64,000 nt of DNA from Aphelocoma coerulescens. Its lineage: Eukaryota; Chordata; Aves; Passeriformes; Corvidae. Location: assembly GCF_041296385.1 (NCBI RefSeq), contig NC_091017.1, positions 49,722,214 to 49,786,213 of the forward strand, in the 5' to 3' direction. Under the pieces are notes generated by a model. The model was not told the DNA's origin. It saw only the letters and a list, made by a program, of their open reading frames with translations, and made no database searches. How positions within the stretch are numbered: position 1 is the stretch's first letter; every line of letters starts with the position of its first letter. Positions 1 to 14,024 of this stretch are shown in pieces. The position numbers and the translations under genes are program-made.

Positions 1-3000
1 TGTTTTCACTTTTATAAGGAGATACTGTAATTCTGTACTATCATTTCCCACACTGTGTAACTGTCAGGAGGACATTAATATGATGTAATGGCAGATATTT
101 ATATCAGAAGTGGTTATAGGGGACTTGTTCACTCTCTCGTCCTCAGCGAACTCCATGGACTTCCCAAAATGATATCAACCAAGCTTTAATGCCATGCTGT
201 AGCACTCAACTGTATCCCATCTCTTTTGTCTAGACTATATTCATTCCTTTCATTAAAAATGCATGATAGGTTTGAAAGAAATATCTGAGTGACAAAATAT
301 ACATTCCAGGCATAAGCGTTTTAACAGATGATGGATTAATTAATTAAGTTGCTGATTAATTTCAATAAAGCAAAGAGTTTATCTTGAAAGGGATTGAACT
401 TCCACAGCTGAAGGTGCACAAATGACTTGCTTGAATATTCACAGTGTTTGAAATATGAAGAACTGACAAGTATGGAACACGAAATGTGAAGATTGAGCAG
501 TTTGTGTACTTTGCAGATACAAAGCAAAAAGTAAGATAGGTATTTATTGCACAAAAAGAATAAAGCTAATTATGTGTCACCTCTTCCTAATTTTCAGACT
601 GAGAGGACTAACAAAACTAAGTAGGAATTCTAAAAGTTCTATACCTATGTGTCAGAAATATTACCCCAGAACTATAGCCTCAGTGACTGGTGAAATTAAG
701 TGTAATAAGTCCTACATAGCCTTCTAATATTTTTTTTAATCAGAAGAATTTGAAAGTTTTTTATTAAGGAGACAAGTTGGAATTTAATGAAATTATACAC
801 TAGTAATAGTTTTGAAAGAAAGGCTAAGTGTAATGGGAGAAGAGATATAATCCATGGTCAGTTTTTAATGTAATAAAAGCAATTGGTTTCTCAGACTTGA
901 AAGAAATAGCATGTTCTTTGCTCAGTAATGCTTATTCTGGCAATTGCTCCTGGCTACGTATCTCATATAACTTTGAAAGGTACAAAGACATGAAAAACTT
1001 CTTACATGAAATAGAACTCATGGATATTAAGGTGAAAGAGGGTGAAGTGAAGAGTGTAGGCTTTGAAGAAAGCAAGGCAATTTTCAAAGCAACTAACTTT
1101 ATATTCTTTTTCTTGAGTTACTCTGTCAAAGATACTTAGCTCAGCTGTCAATTCTTCCTTACTAAAGCCATATGTTTCACAATTTAAATCGGCAGATCCA
1201 TCTGTGTTATTGGTGGTGAATAGCAGTGGTTAACTGCATACTCTGCATACAGATCATTCTGTTGTACCCAGACCCAATTTTCATTTAAAAAGCCAGCAAC
1301 CAAATCTGCCAGCTACAAGGCATCGACATTTTCAGGTTTCTGACTAGGAACAGAGAAGAACAAGATCTCTTTTTTCTTGCCTATATAATTTGTTCAAAGA
1401 CATAATGGGCAAAAAAAAAAAAAAAAGTGATTTTTTCATGTAATTTCTTAAATATTTTCAAATTGAAAATAAGTATTTTTCAATATTTACAGTGGCTTTA
1501 GAAGACCACACAGCTAGCATACAAGATATTACTCTATTCCATCATGCACAATAAGCTTTTATCTATTGTAAAAATTAATTTTTACTACCAGTACGTATTA
1601 AAGTTTCAGTAACATCCACTTCCCCATATCACCATCTGAGACATATTCAGTAAGGTATTTCAGCTACTAAAGTATTTTATTTGATAAGATATGTTATGTG
1701 GGTTACATTTTGCAGAAGTTGAGTCTTCTGACTTAGGAAGTAAAGAAAGTGAAATTATTACAGTGACAACATGGTTTCAAGTGAGGTATCATTTTCCAGG
1801 AAAAAATGCTTTCTCTCACTTTAAACCAGCTCTAACAGCACCATTAAAGAGTCTCAGAGTTGCATGCTCCTTTTAGAAACACCACCCTTGCATGACTAGA
1901 AGCATCATCAATATTAGAATGTTTCTGTTTCTGGCATTATCCATTATATTGCAAGAGGTAGGGAGTCTCATTCCAGCATACCAGTTAGCCCATTGTGGAT
2001 TTCTTTTGAACAAAATAAACCCCACCCATATCTCATAACATCTTTCTGAAATGACAGAATTTGAAGAGCTGGAAGAGATGATATTTGAAAGCTGTCTTCT
2101 TTCCTTTAAAGAATGACTGATTGCACCTTCAGAGAGCATGTATGACCAATTGGACCTTTCCTAGCTAACGTGCAGCAGGGGGAGAGTTCAGAGAGACAAA
2201 ATCTTTCTCCAGCTGAGTGGTAAGGGTGATTCACATCCCCATGGTTGCCCTTTAGACTTCTGATTAAAACATGGTCTGTCAGTGACCTGTGGGATGAGTG
2301 GCAGGAGCAAAAATCTTTAAATCAATGCCTTTCTTGGTTACGCGGATACTTTTCTTTCCCATGTCGTCCTAAGTCCAACTCAGGGCCAGTACAGGACATA
2401 GTTCTGTTTTCACACAAACGCAGAACTCTGTTGAGAGAGAAGAATTTTTAGAGTTCTGACTCAGCCCAAGAGCATAAGCCATACTCTAGGCCACTATTTC
2501 TCAACTTCAACCTGAACTAAGTCAAATACCTATCTTCTTCATACCAAGAAAATGATATGGAAGAATTGCTTTCAGTGTCATGAAATTGGTCCCAGAAAAA
2601 AACCCAAAAAAACATTGATTAGCACAACAGATTAAGGATAAAGCTAGACTGAGACACTTATGCCTCAAAAAGTTGGGGAATAAATGCAAAAATTTCAGCT
2701 TTTGAGCTGCTTGTCAGTAATGCATAAAGCTATTTTGAATGGAGACATTTCCACAGCAGCTGACAGAAGGATGAATCTTAGAATTGAAAGAATTGAGTGC
2801 TTTGTGGTAAAGTTGAATAATAATGCTGATGAACAACAAAATAAAAAATAGAGGGCAGTTTCTCATCCATGTATATATCAGAGACCTGGCATTTTCACAG
2901 TAATAGCACAGTTATTGCCTTTCTTTAGAAGAATTTAAGGTGCAGCTCTTCCCAATGGAATAGGATTTCTGATTGAAAAGGAAGATGCTTTTAAAAGGGT

Positions 3001-6000
3001 AATTTTAAAGTTTTTTTATTTTTCTTTTTTTTTAACTTTTTAGCTTTTTTTTTCTGAATAAGATAAGCATGGACACCTTCATACAGAATATATATTCCCT
3101 GTGTCCACCAGCACCAGATTTACAATAATCAGCTAATCCATATGCAAGAGATAATGGTGCAAGAAACAATATCTGAGGACTATCTCTCTGGGCTTGAAAG
3201 CTGCATATAGGCTCATGTCCTGCCTGGTGCCTGGTCCCAGCCCTGCAGGATTCATCCCAACTTTCCCAGATCCATGTCCAGGCCTAGCACCCAATGACAA
3301 CTGTGGCTAGCCCCATTCCCTGTCAGCAGCCCTGCTCTGCTCTCTCTGGCTAGACATGGAGCCAGGTCCTTCTGGGGAATAGTGCCTGTGTCCCAGCCTC
3401 ATCTGCTGCTCCCACTGCCCTTGTGGGGGAACCCGCTCTTCTTCATCCTTGGCAACCCTCTCCTAACTCTTTTTAACACTTTATCAAGGGTTGGTGGAAG
3501 ATCTCAAAAACCACTAGTGTTCCCAATGTGTATAATGCTCATAAAATTCCTGAAAGAAAGCTCTGTCTGCCTTATTTTTGGCCAGCATAGGTTTCAAGCC
3601 TACAGTCATCAAAGTCAATGGTGAGCTGTCAGGTACTTGGTTGAACACTTGTATGGAAGGACCGTGGCAGACTTCAAAAATGGGATCGGAAGGAATAAAA
3701 TGATGCCTATGAAATATAATGTGGAAATCCCAAAAAAATGAGAGCACATCAATGCGATCAAAAGTAGTAAATGCATAATGGACTTCAGTAAGACAGTCTG
3801 GAATAAAATATCATTGATAGCTATGAAATGTCCCATTTGAGATGATTATATAAACTCATTCTCACCCTCCTAGTATGGAGAACATCTGCCTCTGTGCCAA
3901 AACAAAACAGTAGATCTCACCTCAAACAACATAATGTACAGAAAAGGAAAATATTGGTTCATTTTGGTCTTTTATAGATCAGTTGTGTTCCACAATTGTA
4001 TATACACATAAAATATGCAAACTGCTCAAATATTCACTTCCTCTGCTCCTCAAGTGCACTGCAAACCATCCACAACTCTGCTAGAAGATTAGAATACCTT
4101 GTCTCCTGAAATCGTAATCAGAGAGATCCTGAAGTTATCATCTCTGCCTCTTTGCACACAGGTAGATCTACTTATCTCTCCTTTTCTTTTTTCCCCTGAA
4201 GAACTAGAGATGGATTTCTAGACTAAGAGTAGAGGTCATTAATAGTACAGGATGGGGATTTAAAAGGTACTGCAGATCTTTTTCTTTTTTGATAACACTG
4301 TAAGAATTGTGTCAAATAAAGTTTATTTATTCTTCTAGCTGCGTATGCATTAACTTTGTCCTAGTGGTAATTTTAATTATGACTGAGATGCTATAAAGAA
4401 GTGGATAACTTTCTAAATATATTGCTGAAGGATTGCATCAAAACTAATTATTCTCCTCCAACGCAGGATTTGATAAACAGCTTGATCGTTTTGTTTTCTG
4501 TATAGATGTGCTTAATTTTTTTCTTCTTTGTCAAGTATTTTGAGCTATCTCTTTCCCATGATAAATTGGAATCCTTTCAAAAAGCATCTAGGCTCAGACC
4601 ACAGGCTGTCTGCATGGGTAGGAAGGTTTGAAAAGGATTCCTACTTTCAGGTGTCCATTCCCACTACTCTGTTGCTTGCATTGCCAAGGTTGTTAATGAT
4701 AGGGACTGTTCCTACATAAGAGCTGAGAAAATCCTGACTTTCAAAGAATCCTCTTCTGAGAGATCAAAACCAGTTGTGTTTGTGATAGTTTTTTCTTCTG
4801 AAGTATCTGATTCACTGAGTTGCTCATACAGTATTCCCAGTTGTATTAAATTATAATGAAAAAACCACACCTTAGATGAGTTTTCTTGACATTAGTATAG
4901 GTTGTTTTAATACAGTATTCTGTTGTTTTTATTAGGTTTTCTGTTTATTAGAAAGGTTCCTAAAACATAACTAGGTAAATCTAGTGAATTCTAACTATGG
5001 CCAACAATCATTAGTGGCAAATCCAGAAACTCTCCATCACCCTCCATTTGTAGAGACAAAATGAAAAGTTACTTTTTATCTCTCAATCTTATTACACTCC
5101 TACTTCCTCTACTTTGATGTTGAGGCTCAATTTTTCTTTTCCAGCAAAGACGACAAGTTAATCATATCAAGAAAAATTAATGGACACATTTTCAGAAGTG
5201 CTAATTAATTTGGTCTGCTCAATTCCTGGCAATTAATACTTTCAGTCTTGATTTTCCAAGGTGCTGGGAACACATTTTAACTCTGGGTGATAACTGAGGG
5301 AGCAAAGCCACAGAATATCAGTAGACCAGTCAGTCTGGGTAGTCACACAAATGAAGACTTTTAGTAGAGGCAAGTAGTCTCGTACAGGGAAGTTTTAATC
5401 CTACTCAAGGGCTGAATCTTGAATTCTAAATTGCCTTTCTCCACTCTGTGACCCTGCTTTGAGGCCATACTGAACTCCATGGAATGCCTTCAGTATTCAG
5501 GAGTCAAAATTAGCTAAGATCTCAGACTTTCAGTTAGAGAATATGTCTATTATCAGAAATATTGAGAAATATTGAGAGTATATTTCTATTCATTAAGCCA
5601 GGCAGCAGGATGACTTTGTAACAACTAGGAAAGACAGTATGCTTACTGTAGTAATACCCCCTGCTCCAGATCTGTCAGGAATGATCTATCTCTACCACAT
5701 GAAATGTCCCTCCAGAGGATCTTATGTCTTTAAAATCATGTTGCTAAACCAAACCTTTGAGCATTTCAATGACGCCTTTTCTCATTTTATTTCCTTTGCT
5801 TTCCTCCTCATTTCCTTCCTGCCTGAATTAAGAAACATATTTGTAGCTCATCAAGGAACAAAAATAGGTATGCTGGAAATAACACATTTTACAGCAACGT
5901 TTGAATTTGCTAGAAATTAGTCCTGGGCAGGACAGCTCATTTCTGCTTACCACAGAAATGAGGAAAAGTTTTAAAACTTTGCTGACTGTGGACAACATTA

Positions 6001-6619
6001 AATGTTTGTCCAAAGTAGAAAAGGAAAAACTGATGTGAAAAAGTTAAAATGAAGCACTAGATAATCTGTCCAAAATTAATTAAACCCATTTCACTGACTG
6101 ATATCTATGGTACAATAGGCAAAGCCCAGATGTTACAGTAGAGGTTTCTCACCCACCTATCTCTAAAGTATTTCCAGGTGTTCTGAACACATTGTTCATC
6201 TGAGGGCACTTCTGCCTATGCATTGCACAGTATGCAGCCAACCCCAACCAACAGTATTTCTTTCCAGTGTGTGATGAGCGTGCTCAGTGGGATGGATAAG
6301 CTGTCTGAATGCTGATGTAGGGTAACAGATTTGTATTCTGATGACTTCATGAACCAGCTTCAGAAGGAGGGTTTTCTGAAAAGAATAGAGTTGTGCACTT
6401 AACACACAGTACCTTATATTTTAAACTTAGGTGTTTTAAATTTATAGTTTGAGTTTTTGGTTGGTTGGGTTGTTTTTTTTTTAAAGAGCACAGAAGGGAA
6501 CTTATGAGTAATGGTATTGAAAATATACATTTTACTGTTTGCTGTGTCAAGTCAAATTTGAATGGAATAAAACTGGAAACTCTCATGAGAGAATCTCTTA
6601 GTGGTGCCTACTCTGAGAG
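1..6619. other. AT-rich sequence with no recognised gene
   Basis: I see no exon, RNA gene or mobile element I can name. There is an A16 run at 1411-1426 and a GC-richer patch at about 3190-3480 that I could not assign. All reading frames are under 100 codons and show no recognisable domain. Confidence 0.6.
1411..1426. repeat. Poly(A) tract, 16 A
   Basis: An uninterrupted run of 16 A. No retrocopy upstream of it could be recognised. Confidence 0.9.
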
Positions 6620-6678
6620 TGTGATAGCTTGACCTTGTTTGTTTGCCAGCTGCCCACCAAATCTATTCTGTCACTCCC
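6620..6678 (-). mobile_element. Older avian LTR (family B), end fragment left of the nested insertion
   Basis: The short segment TGTGATAGCTTGACC... through GCCAGCTGCCCACCAAA resembles, from memory, the terminal part of a common bird LTR. That LTR reads on the plus strand from TGTGGTGGGTTGACC to a CACTCC-CAGCTGGACAG junction. Here the junction is split by the solo LTR at 6679-7311, and the element resumes at 7312. In the retroviral sense it is minus-oriented, with U5 at the low-coordinate end. Confidence 0.65.
6674..6678. repeat. Target-site duplication, left (CTCCC)
   Basis: CTCCC directly precedes the LTR's TG and equals 7312-7316. Confidence 0.85.
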
Positions 6679-7311
6679 TGTTGCAGCGGGTAAGCCTGTG
6701 AGACAAGGAACAAAGAGAGTCCAGTGGGAGGACAGTCCCTAAGACCAGGGATTCCTCCCTAGGCTAGGGTGATAAAAAGGTCTTCCCCCAGGATGCTTGG
6801 CTTTGCTATGTTAATGTACCCCAGTTCTGTGTTCCTGGTTGGCCTCTCACCACCTTGTACCTTATATTTCCCTGACCTAGAAGGTTCTCCACTCCAGGTT
6901 CCCTCCATTGGCCCTTGCCCCTCACCACTCCCTCAGAGTTTCCACATTGGCTCCCATTCCCTAGCCCTGCCCGTGTACCACCCCCGTGCCCTCAGAGCAT
7001 TGGTCCCTGATGGTTGCCCCGCTCCTGCACTTAAACCTGACAGAGGGAGGACCACCTCCATTGTTCTCTGTCCTGGTCCTTGGACTCCTGCACGGTCCGG
7101 CTGCAATAAACCTTCGTCCTTGGAACTCTACACGGAGACCCTTCCTACCTCTTTGCCATTGACTCATATGACTGGAGCTATCTGTTTGTGTGGGCATGTA
7201 GGTGTGTGTGAGTCTGTGCTGGTCTTGCCAGGCGGCTTTGCTAAGGAGACGCTTTTGGAAGGTCGCGGCATCGCGCTCTGGCACTACAAAGCTGCGTGCG
7301 GAAAGTGACCA
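6679..7311 (+). mobile_element. Solo LTR of an avian endogenous retrovirus (family A, copy 1), nested in an older LTR
   Basis: A 633-bp element begins TGTTGCAGC and ends GTGACCA, flanked by a perfect 5-bp duplication, CTCCC. It belongs to the same family as 60013-60744. The first bases match, the polyadenylation signal and following bases match (CAATAAACC at 7104-7112, then TTGGAACTC), and both share CCTCTTTG and a GT-rich U5. The TATA region is degraded (CACTTAAACC near 7028) and the copy is about 100 bp shorter than copy 2. No internal viral sequence is present. The duplicated bases belong to a different LTR on either side, so this is a nested insertion. The 179-codon plus-strand frame here is not a gene. 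Confidence 0.88.
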
Positions 7312-7316
7312 CTCCC
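7312..7316. repeat. Target-site duplication, right (CTCCC)
   Basis: CTCCC directly follows the LTR's terminal CA and equals 6674-6678. Confidence 0.85.
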
Positions 7317-7727
7317 CTTGTCAGCTGGACAGAGGAGAGGAAATATAATGAAAGGCTTATGGGTTGAGATAAGGACACGGAGAGATCACTCAGCAATTAC
7401 TGTCATGGGTAAAGCAGACTCAGCTGAAGGAAATTAATTGAATTTATTACAAATCAAATCAGAGTAGGATAATGAGAAATAAAACTAAATCTTAAAAGCA
7501 CCTTGCCCCCATCTCTCTTTTCCTCCTGGGCTTTACTCCTGAATTCCCTAACTCTTCTCCCTACAGCAGCTCAGGGGAACAGGGAATGGGAGCTGCAGTC
7601 AGTTCATCAAACATTGTCTCTGCTGCTCTTCCCCCTCAGTGCATGGACTGCTCATGCTCTTCCCCTGCTCCGTTGTGGGGTCCCTCCCATGGAAGACAGT
7701 TCTCCATGAGCTTCTCCAATGTGAGTT
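7312..7727 (-). mobile_element. Older avian LTR (family B), main fragment right of the nested insertion
   Basis: Characteristic stretches of a widespread bird LTR are present in order on the plus strand. These are CAGCTGGACAG, GGGTTGAGATAAGGACA, GATCACTCAGCAATTAC, a TTATTACAAATCAAATCAGA-type segment, AGGATAATGAGAAATAAAA, and CTGCTCC...GGGGTCCCTCCCA. The family reads in the minus direction. The far end is not clear; the match fades near 7727, where AT-rich unrelated sequence starts. No internal viral sequence follows. Family naming is from memory. Confidence 0.75.
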
Positions 7728-10700
7728 CATTTTGAAAACTTGTCATTTCTGTCTTACTGTATTACTTTAGTTTAGTTTTTGTCAAGCCAGCATTTCAATA
7801 TTTAAGTTATATATCTTTACAAATTACCATGCTAAATTTATAATCTTCACCTCATTTTATAATTTAAAAAGCTCTTCTCCTGGCAGTAAATATCAGAAAT
7901 AATTATACAGGTAGGACGTTTTACAATGAACATCCTTTGGGATGGACATCTTTATTTTCTTACACCAAATAAACACAAAGTATATTGTTATATTTGCTGG
8001 GAAAACTGATGTGGAAATTGTGCCTAACTGGAAAAATTAATGGATTTTTTGGGTAATAGAGCAAAAGCTATCTCATTAGAGGCTGATAACTACCAGTATA
8101 GGTGCTAGATAATTGAATAACATTTTGATGTAGTAGTACATATCTAGTGACAGTTTTCATGCGTTTAATATTATTTAATGTTGTGTGTTATAATTTCTGA
8201 TGTTATCAACATCCATGTAGAACTAATGGAATTTGCAATTTGCAGTACTATAATTTTAGCATCCTTTAATACTAAAGTGATAAATCTCCTCCCTGCTTCA
8301 CATGTCATTGTCGTTATGTAAGCTAAATATAGGGACGTTGGGGAGAGGGAAGGTTGTCTTTCAAGGAGGGGTAGCTATTTGCATTGTTGCCTCATGACAA
8401 CACTGCCTCCGTAGGGAGAATTTACCTCTGGGTAGCAATTACAGATAACATGGGTGGAAAACTCACTCTATCTTTACATTGACCACCTTGCTTAGTTTCA
8501 ATCTTCAAGCCTTCCTTGGTGGGATTAGCATCTGGAATTTTTCTTGGTCTCTTCAGCATGCTCCATGGCACAGTTATGAACAGCTTGCTTTAAAATTGGA
8601 CTTTAAAGTCTTGCTGTTCCACCCTCAAAGCCAGTTCTTATTTGCCATTTTAAATGTCACAGTCTGGGGGTTTGTTTGAGAGTATTAGAAAATTTTTCAT
8701 ACTCTTGAGGGATTTCTAGTGCTCTAAAATTTTGAATGTAAATCCCAGTGTTTTACAAAGGAACTTAAGGAAGACAATTTGTTGTAGAACCCTCCAGCCA
8801 TCTCGGCCTCACAAGATACTTTTGTTTGAAAGGATGGTGACCCTCTGTTGCTATAGACACATTGATGACATTTATGGACAGATTCCATGTCATCCCAGCA
8901 TTACGTGTTTAATGTGAAAGTTATAATGCTCTGGTGACCCAGAAGTCCAGATAGCCATTCTTAGTCAGCCACCAGACTCCAGGAACACTTTGTTCAATGG
9001 CGCAACAAAATAGAAAGTATGAGTCTTCCAGTGAGAATTCATATGCAGAAGGCTACTGGAGAAAATTGTGAACATAAGATACCTAAATGACTAGTAATAA
9101 TCTAGATTAAATTGATTTTGGATTAAAGACAGGGTTAAGTAAAGAATAAACATATATGTAGTCTTAAGTTGCTACAATTACACGGCTCAAATATTTGTCT
9201 AATATTGTATAGGTGAACATGCTTATTTCATATCATCCCTGCTTGGTGTAACAGAAATAAAATTTTTAAAACAATATACTTAGAAATTGTGTCTCTGAAC
9301 ATCCTAAAAAGATGTTTATCCAGTATTCATGAATATGATATTCTGTCAGCACTAAGTTTTGTTTAATAAAATTGGCTTAATTTTATTTAAAGAAACTGCA
9401 TGGTGTTTTATTTTTTCCTTAGACTTAGAGCTTTCATAGTGAGAGTGTCAATAGCTCAGCCTCTCCCAGAAAAGGACACTGTGATGGCATGTCAGCTCTG
9501 ACCTTTCCATTTCAAATTTGAAATCCAAACTGGGAAACAGGGAGAGGTTCCTCACATGGCAATTCAGATATTAGTCAAAGTTTCTTGTCACTGACTATGA
9601 ATATTGCTAATCATTCACATGCCAGGAATTGCATTACTGGGCTTCAGGAAATGGAAGTAACTTGAACTGAAGGGCACTTAGTACATTTTTAGTATCAATT
9701 AATTGTGTCAGTTTCTGTATTGTAAGTTACGATAATCGCTTTACCTCAAAATAATTAATTAAATAAATAATGATAGCAATACATTACTTGAGAATATATT
9801 TCTAATAATATCGCCATCTTTATGCACCCCACTGATTTAGGTGGCCTTTTTTATGGACCTATAACCCACCTATACTACTTTAGCAAAGTTTTACAATAGA
9901 CAAGGGTCCAGTTTTAGCTCTCTAGAACAACAGCTGAAAACTGATATCCAAGGTTTTTTGGTTTTTTTGTGTTGTTAAACATTGAATTCAGATAATTTTT
10001 TTAATGTAAGCAGATGCAGAAGCTGTTTTTCTTCATGTAGCTATCACTTATTTTAGAGCTCCTGATCAACTACTATCTCAGGATTATTACTGTTTGCTTT
10101 CCTTGTTTAAGAGGGGGTTTTGGAGAGTATGAATTACTATGGTTACAGTCTGAATGGTGAAGAATAATAGATCATCCTTGACAGCAAAAACATTTAAGAA
10201 TTTCTGATGTTCTGCCACTTTTACAGATCAGATAAATACAAAAAAAATCTGAAAAGTATCAGCAAGATTATAAGATATTGGAAGTGTTAAAATATTCTTG
10301 AATGTATGAAACCTCTTAGCAGATGTGAAAATAAAGCTTTTTATCCTAACTCTATTTTAAGAAGGACTTTTTGTTTAAAAAATAATTGCTTCCAGTATAG
10401 ATTTACTTTAGCAAGAGATTTAGAAAACAAAGGTAAACTTGTTTGACCTTTCCCCAGAGCTTTGAAAATAGCAGTTTATCAGTGAAATTATTCAATATTA
10501 CTGAATGTGATTTCTGCCAACCAAGACAATGTATTAACAAAGCCCTGCTCATATGGCATATCACAAAAATAAATGAAACACTTATTGATCCATTTTAATG
10601 AATTCAACAGAAGTTATATTAAAACGGGGTCATTTTATTGATGAATCAGTCTCACTAACGACTTTTCCATGTTTTAAAAAATCTCATGCTACACAGTTCT

Positions 10701-13700
10701 ACAAGAGACCTTACTATTTGAAACATCATTAAAGCACCAGTCTTGGACTATGAATGAAGGAGGAAGAGCACTGAAAGTATATATTTATAATATTCACAGT
10801 GTATAGTTAGATGGTCTCTTTTTACATTTGATTATTCTATATTTGGTTACTCTAAGTAGACTTCTATTAATGACGAACTTTCTTTGATTTACATTGATAT
10901 TAGATGGTTTATCCAAAAAGTACAAATTCTGTGTGATTCCTTCTGTTCTGTGATCTTCCAGATCTTCCTTGAAACTGTTCTTTCAAGGACTGGTTTCAGT
11001 TCTGAATAGTTTCTCTCACCCTAAGAGACTACATGATTTAACGTGTAAGCAAATGGTTTTGTCAAGTGTTCCTATCACTGACTTTGGCAATAAAACCAGC
11101 CAACCCAAACTAATTGATTACATATATATTATATATATTTTAATTATGTTTTGCCTCTCTGTCTGTATATAATACTAGTCCCATCATAAAATTAACTTGC
11201 AAATAGAAGAATTGTGGGGAGTTGTCTCATATCTGACAACAATAATGTAACTACCTTATGTGAACAGAATAGGACAGAGTCATAGCAACCACTGTAGGCA
11301 GGGGGTAGCTGATAGGTAGGAGCTGCCTTTTCTGGCTGGCTGCATTATTGTCTCCGAGTTCACAACTGAGAAAATGGCCTCTGCTACCCAGCCTGACACT
11401 GCAAACTAGAGAAAGCTAGGTCTCAGTAAGGACCTGTTCTGCTCATAACAGGCTCAGAAAAGATGGGGTCAGTCTGCACAGTGTGAACACACAGCTTTCA
11501 GGCGACCTTTTCTTTCTCTTTTACTCTTAACTATTACTTGATATTATACCAGTCTGTCACATCCCAGTATACTGGCTTCAGATGAATTGTTGTGTGGGAG
11601 CACATCCAGGATGAGTTTAGGCTACCCTGAGAGGAAAGGTTATGAAGTCCTTCATCAGTTCAACAGCTCAGGATTAGCCACAGGAACAGTCTTTGCAAAA
11701 AATGGACAGAGTCTGAGATGGGAGAGGGATGATATACAATAGTAGATTGCTTTAAAACCTTATTAAATTTGGATGTGTGTTCCAGCTCAGCAGTTCATTT
11801 TTATTTGCTATTATAATAGAAGTTTAACAATGATGATAAAATCTCAATTGTTTATATAATAGTGTCTGGGGGTTTACAAGAAGTGTTCAGCATGCTAGGT
11901 AGTTAACATGAAACTAAGTATATCAGTTCAAGCTGCAATCCAAATCAGTGTTCTGGGAATTAAATTGGGGCTAAATGTATCAACTTTTCATTGTCGTTGC
12001 ACAAACACAAATGTTGGTGGATATTTTTCTGAGGTGACCTAAAGTTATTTCCTTTATAATTGCTATTAAATTAAATAACACACTGAAAAACTATCCAAAT
12101 AATTTCTGCTTGAGGAAATATGTTATTTGACCAAATATGAAATTTTCATTCTGTTTTCTGTCCCTGTGTTTTAGGTAAATAAAAATAAATTGTGTAATGG
12201 AATTAATCTTTAAAGAAGAAATTGAAACATTTTTATTTTAAATGGTAGAATCAAGCATTTTGAAGATTTCATTATCCCCTGGTCATTTTTTTTTTCAGCC
12301 AAAAGATGCTCTCAAATTTTCTAGATTGTTCATTATATTTTTCTAAAAGGGTTTTTTTTTTGCAAGTTTTAGTCATGTATGTCAGTAAGCTGTATATTGC
12401 ACACATATTAAATAAAGAAGAATGTCTCCTGCTGAATGAGAGAAAATGCAGCTTACATAACAGTCACTTTCAGATGTGAAACTCACGTGGCCATGTGTCC
12501 TTCAATCTCACTGCACATCATAGGTAAGTATTGTAAGTAAAAGGTTGAAATGTGAGTCAAATGAAACACAAAATTTCAGAATCCTACAGTGATTTCACCT
12601 TCCCAGAGTATCACCTAGAAACATTGTTCTTTTGAGGGATAACATCCCAGAATGTTCAGTGTGGGAGTTCAACAATATTGCATAAAGCAGTGAAGGCAAG
12701 GATGGTTGAATGTTGCAGGAAATAAAGATCAAGAGGTGAAAGCAAAAATGTGGAACCTTGCAGTGCCTTATAGGAATAGGGCTGAAGGAGACCCAACAGC
12801 CATAAGAATGATGTACTCTGGGGCATTTGGATATCATGACGAGTTCCAGAGAGAGATTTGCAGAAAACCAGAAGAGTTTCTTACCACTGTGTTAACAGAC
12901 CTTGTAGACATAAACTCCATGAGAAGTAATGCACACCAGAAGTTGGATTTTAGGTACAAATCATAATTGAATCATAGTTGTTTGGGGATGTACCTATGAG
13001 AGATACATTACATACGGGAGGTAAATCAATGTATATCAAACCAAGTAGCCCTGTCTGTTTTGGCAAAAGTTTTTATGTCATTATTTGTAGGTTTTAATCT
13101 TTTAAACTGAGACATAATAACAACTAAATGCAAACTGTTCTGCATCTGATGGAAATGAATGAAATATGAATGGGATTATGCAGACATTGGTTTTGAGCAT
13201 CAGTTTTTCCTTACTTTTGTGATTTGTCCCAAAATTATTTAAGCAGAATATGCAGGTGTTCTGTTGTGTTTTGATGGAGCTGAGGCCACCAGATGCCATT
13301 CACCAAATACTAATACATGATACAACATATTGAGAAATAAACTTGCCTTTTGTAATGAGTAAGATTGATCTAAAGTTTTTTAAGGACTTCTAAAATATAA
13401 AATCTAGCCTATAACATAATATTTCAAATTTGAGGTCTGTGTTGTCTTCTATTATTCTTCCACCCTAATTATACAAAATTTCCCATAAATTCAGTCAGAA
13501 AACTTGTCCTAGTGGAGAATTCTATGTGAATTACACCTGGTTTTCATTATTTTTAGCTTGTGTATCATATACTGAAAACACATTTGAGATTTTTCATTAA
13601 AATTATTAGATTAAATCAATATAAATCAAATTATTTCAAAGAAACTGTATGTTACTTTAAAATGTGTGTATGGTGTTCTACTTAAATAAAAATGAAGTCT

Positions 13701-13991
13701 GGCAATTTAAAGCATTACCATGTTAATTAAAGTGCCTGCTAACACACTGAAAAGTTGAATCTTGAAAGGTTTAATGCTGTTTGCAGGCTACCAATCTCCA
13801 AGGTAAAGAATGATAAGAATAAGAAATGGGAATAAATTAGGAATAGAAACCTACACATACTATTATACAGCAATATCACAACATTTTTCAAATAGAAAGT
13901 TATTCCTAGCTCCTAAATCATAATAAGTTCAGGGAATTTCAAAATAATTTAGGTAGTAGGGTTTTTGTTTGTTTTGGTTTTGTTTTTTGGT

Positions 13992-13993
<2 letters not shown>

Positions 13994-14023
<30 letters not shown>
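13994..14023 (+). repeat. (GTT)10 microsatellite
   Basis: Ten uninterrupted GTT units sit inside a longer T/G-rich stretch that runs from about 13960 to 14045. Confidence 0.95.

Positions 14024-14024
<1 letters not shown>

Noticed and set aside
6769..7308. 179-codon plus-strand frame and 107-codon minus-strand frame
   Set aside because: Both lie wholly inside the noncoding solo LTR 6679-7311, and the translations show no retroviral or host domain.
9515..9545. Minus-strand read of AG then TTTGGATTTC giving S-L-D-F, similar to the human TUSC3 tail
   Set aside because: The acceptor lacks a pyrimidine tract, and the frame continues past the expected end without an early stop.
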